64,000 nt of DNA, from assembly GCF_003074135.1 (NCBI RefSeq), contig NZ_PPDK01000001.1, forward strand, positions 124,001 to 188,000, in the 5' to 3' direction. The number at the start of each line of letters is the position of its first letter. Positions within the stretch are counted from its first letter, which is position 1. The notes beneath the pieces are model-generated. The model made no database searches, was not told the origin of the DNA, and saw only the letters and a list, made by a program, of their open reading frames with translations. Of this stretch, positions 63,430 to 64,000 are shown piece after piece. The position numbers were made by a program, and so were the translations under genes. The stretch is from Euzebya tangerina. Lineage in GTDB: Bacteria > Actinomycetota > Nitriliruptoria > Euzebyales > Euzebyaceae.

Positions 63430-64000
63430 TTAGAGCGGGCCGGAGATGCCGCCGTCCTTGCGGATCCGCCAGAAGTGGACCGCCAAGAAGAGCGTGGTGA
63501 CGAACGGGAGCGCGAGGACGTGGAGCACGTACCAACGCAGCAGGGTCTCGGGGCCGATCTCGACCCCGCCGAGTAACACGAACTGCACTTGTTGACCGAA
63601 CACCGGCGTGAATCCAGCCATCTGCGTTCCGACGGCGACGGCCCACAGGGCCAACTGGTCCCATGGCAGCAGGTAGCCGGTGAACGCCAGGAGCAGGGTG
63701 AGCAGGAGCAGCACGACGCCGACGACCCAGTTGAACTCACGCGGGGGCTTGTAGGCACCGTGGTAGAAGACGCGGGCCATGTGCAGGAACGTGGTCAGCA
63801 CCATCAGGTGGGCACCCCACCGATGGATGTTTCGCACAAGGTCCCCGAACTGCACCCCTGAGATGATCCGCTGCATGTCGGCGTAGGCCAACTCGTTCCC
63901 CGGTCCGGCGGACGGCCGGTAGAAGAACATCAGGAAGATGCCGGTGATCGTCAGCAGGATGAAGAGGAAGAAGCTGGTCCCGCCCAAGCAGTAGGTGTAG
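63430..64000 (-). CDS. Cytochrome b N-terminal half (b6-like), partial at its 5' end
   Basis: 190 codons in the window; the frame stays open to the right edge ([13 protein letters not shown]), so the N-terminus lies outside. Heme-ligand helices appear as [22 protein letters not shown] and [42 protein letters not shown] is the b6 signature. It ends after helix D, with the remaining helices on the next gene. Quinol-oxidising core of the bc complex. Confidence 0.95.
   Translation of the reverse strand, partial: YTYCLGGTSFFLFILLTITGIFLMFFYRPSAGPGNELAYADMQRIISGVQFGDLVRNIHRWGAHLMVLTTFLHMARVFYHGAYKPPREFNWVVGVVLLLLTLLLAFTGYLLPWDQLALWAVAVGTQMAGFTPVFGQQVQFVLLGGVEIGPETLLRWYVLHVLALPFVTTLFLAVHFWRIRKDGGISGPL

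Overview
The window looks like a chromosomal segment of a high-GC actinobacterium. Evidence for this: strongly GC-biased third codon positions, frequent GTG starts, many 1-4 nt ATGA/GTGA overlaps, several apparently leaderless starts (a -10 box 6 nt before ATG), an actinobacterial-type DnaA-box sequence (TTGTCCACA), and a split-cytochrome-b menaquinol:cytochrome c reductase with a three-helix Rieske protein. A deep lineage such as Nitriliruptoria (Euzebya-like) would fit, but that is inference from general gene content and cannot be proved here. I see no tRNA, rRNA, CRISPR or insertion sequence.

Layout. 1-5.8 kb: the start of a membrane acyltransferase-like gene, an ECF sigma/anti-sigma-like pair, a CPA2 antiporter with two universal-stress domains, and a divergent tetR/VOC pair. 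5.9-12.4 kb: treZ-treY-glgX, which make trehalose from glycogen. 12.4-28.6 kb: a complete myo-inositol uptake and catabolism locus. It holds lacI-mmsA, a minus-strand operon (Gfo/Idh oxidoreductase-iolD-iolC-iolB-LacD-type aldolase), a divergent Gfo/Idh gene with a 7-residue leader peptide, and iolG-iolE-ABC transporter. Four copies of a TTGGAACGTTCCAA-type palindrome sit in the three control regions and are the likely operators of the LacI protein. Together these genes would import inositol and carry it through 2-keto-inositol, the trione, 5-deoxyglucuronate and DKG-phosphate to DHAP plus malonate semialdehyde, then acetyl-CoA.

28.6-36 kb: a zincin-like lipoprotein, a homocysteine S-methyltransferase, a frameshifted winged-helix/NB-ARC regulator, an aldo/keto reductase, an UlaG-like hydrolase and a SulP transporter. 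36-41.6 kb: one 1854-residue acyl-CoA carboxylase with biotin carboxylase, biotin carrier, large central region and carboxyltransferase in a single chain, as in eukaryotic ACC. 41.6-42.4 kb: a microbial rhodopsin of the sodium/chloride-pump (KR2-like) clade whose function triad reads S-T-Q instead of NDQ or NTQ. This is the most striking gene of the window. 42.5-55 kb: proS, a GlxA-type regulator, a Coq4-like protein, an AAA ATPase with DUF234-like C-terminus, a nitrilase, two very acidic surface-type proteins, a NarL-type two-component pair and a double-DUF427 protein.

55-64 kb (minus strand): a respiratory block in transcription order cytochrome b (N-terminal half, cut by the window edge), cytochrome b C-terminal half with a charged N-terminal extension, Rieske protein, diheme cytochrome c, an unrecognised 310-residue membrane protein, TlpA/ResA, CcdA, ResB and CcsB. 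These genes encode the cytochrome bc complex together with the System II machinery that matures its c-type hemes.
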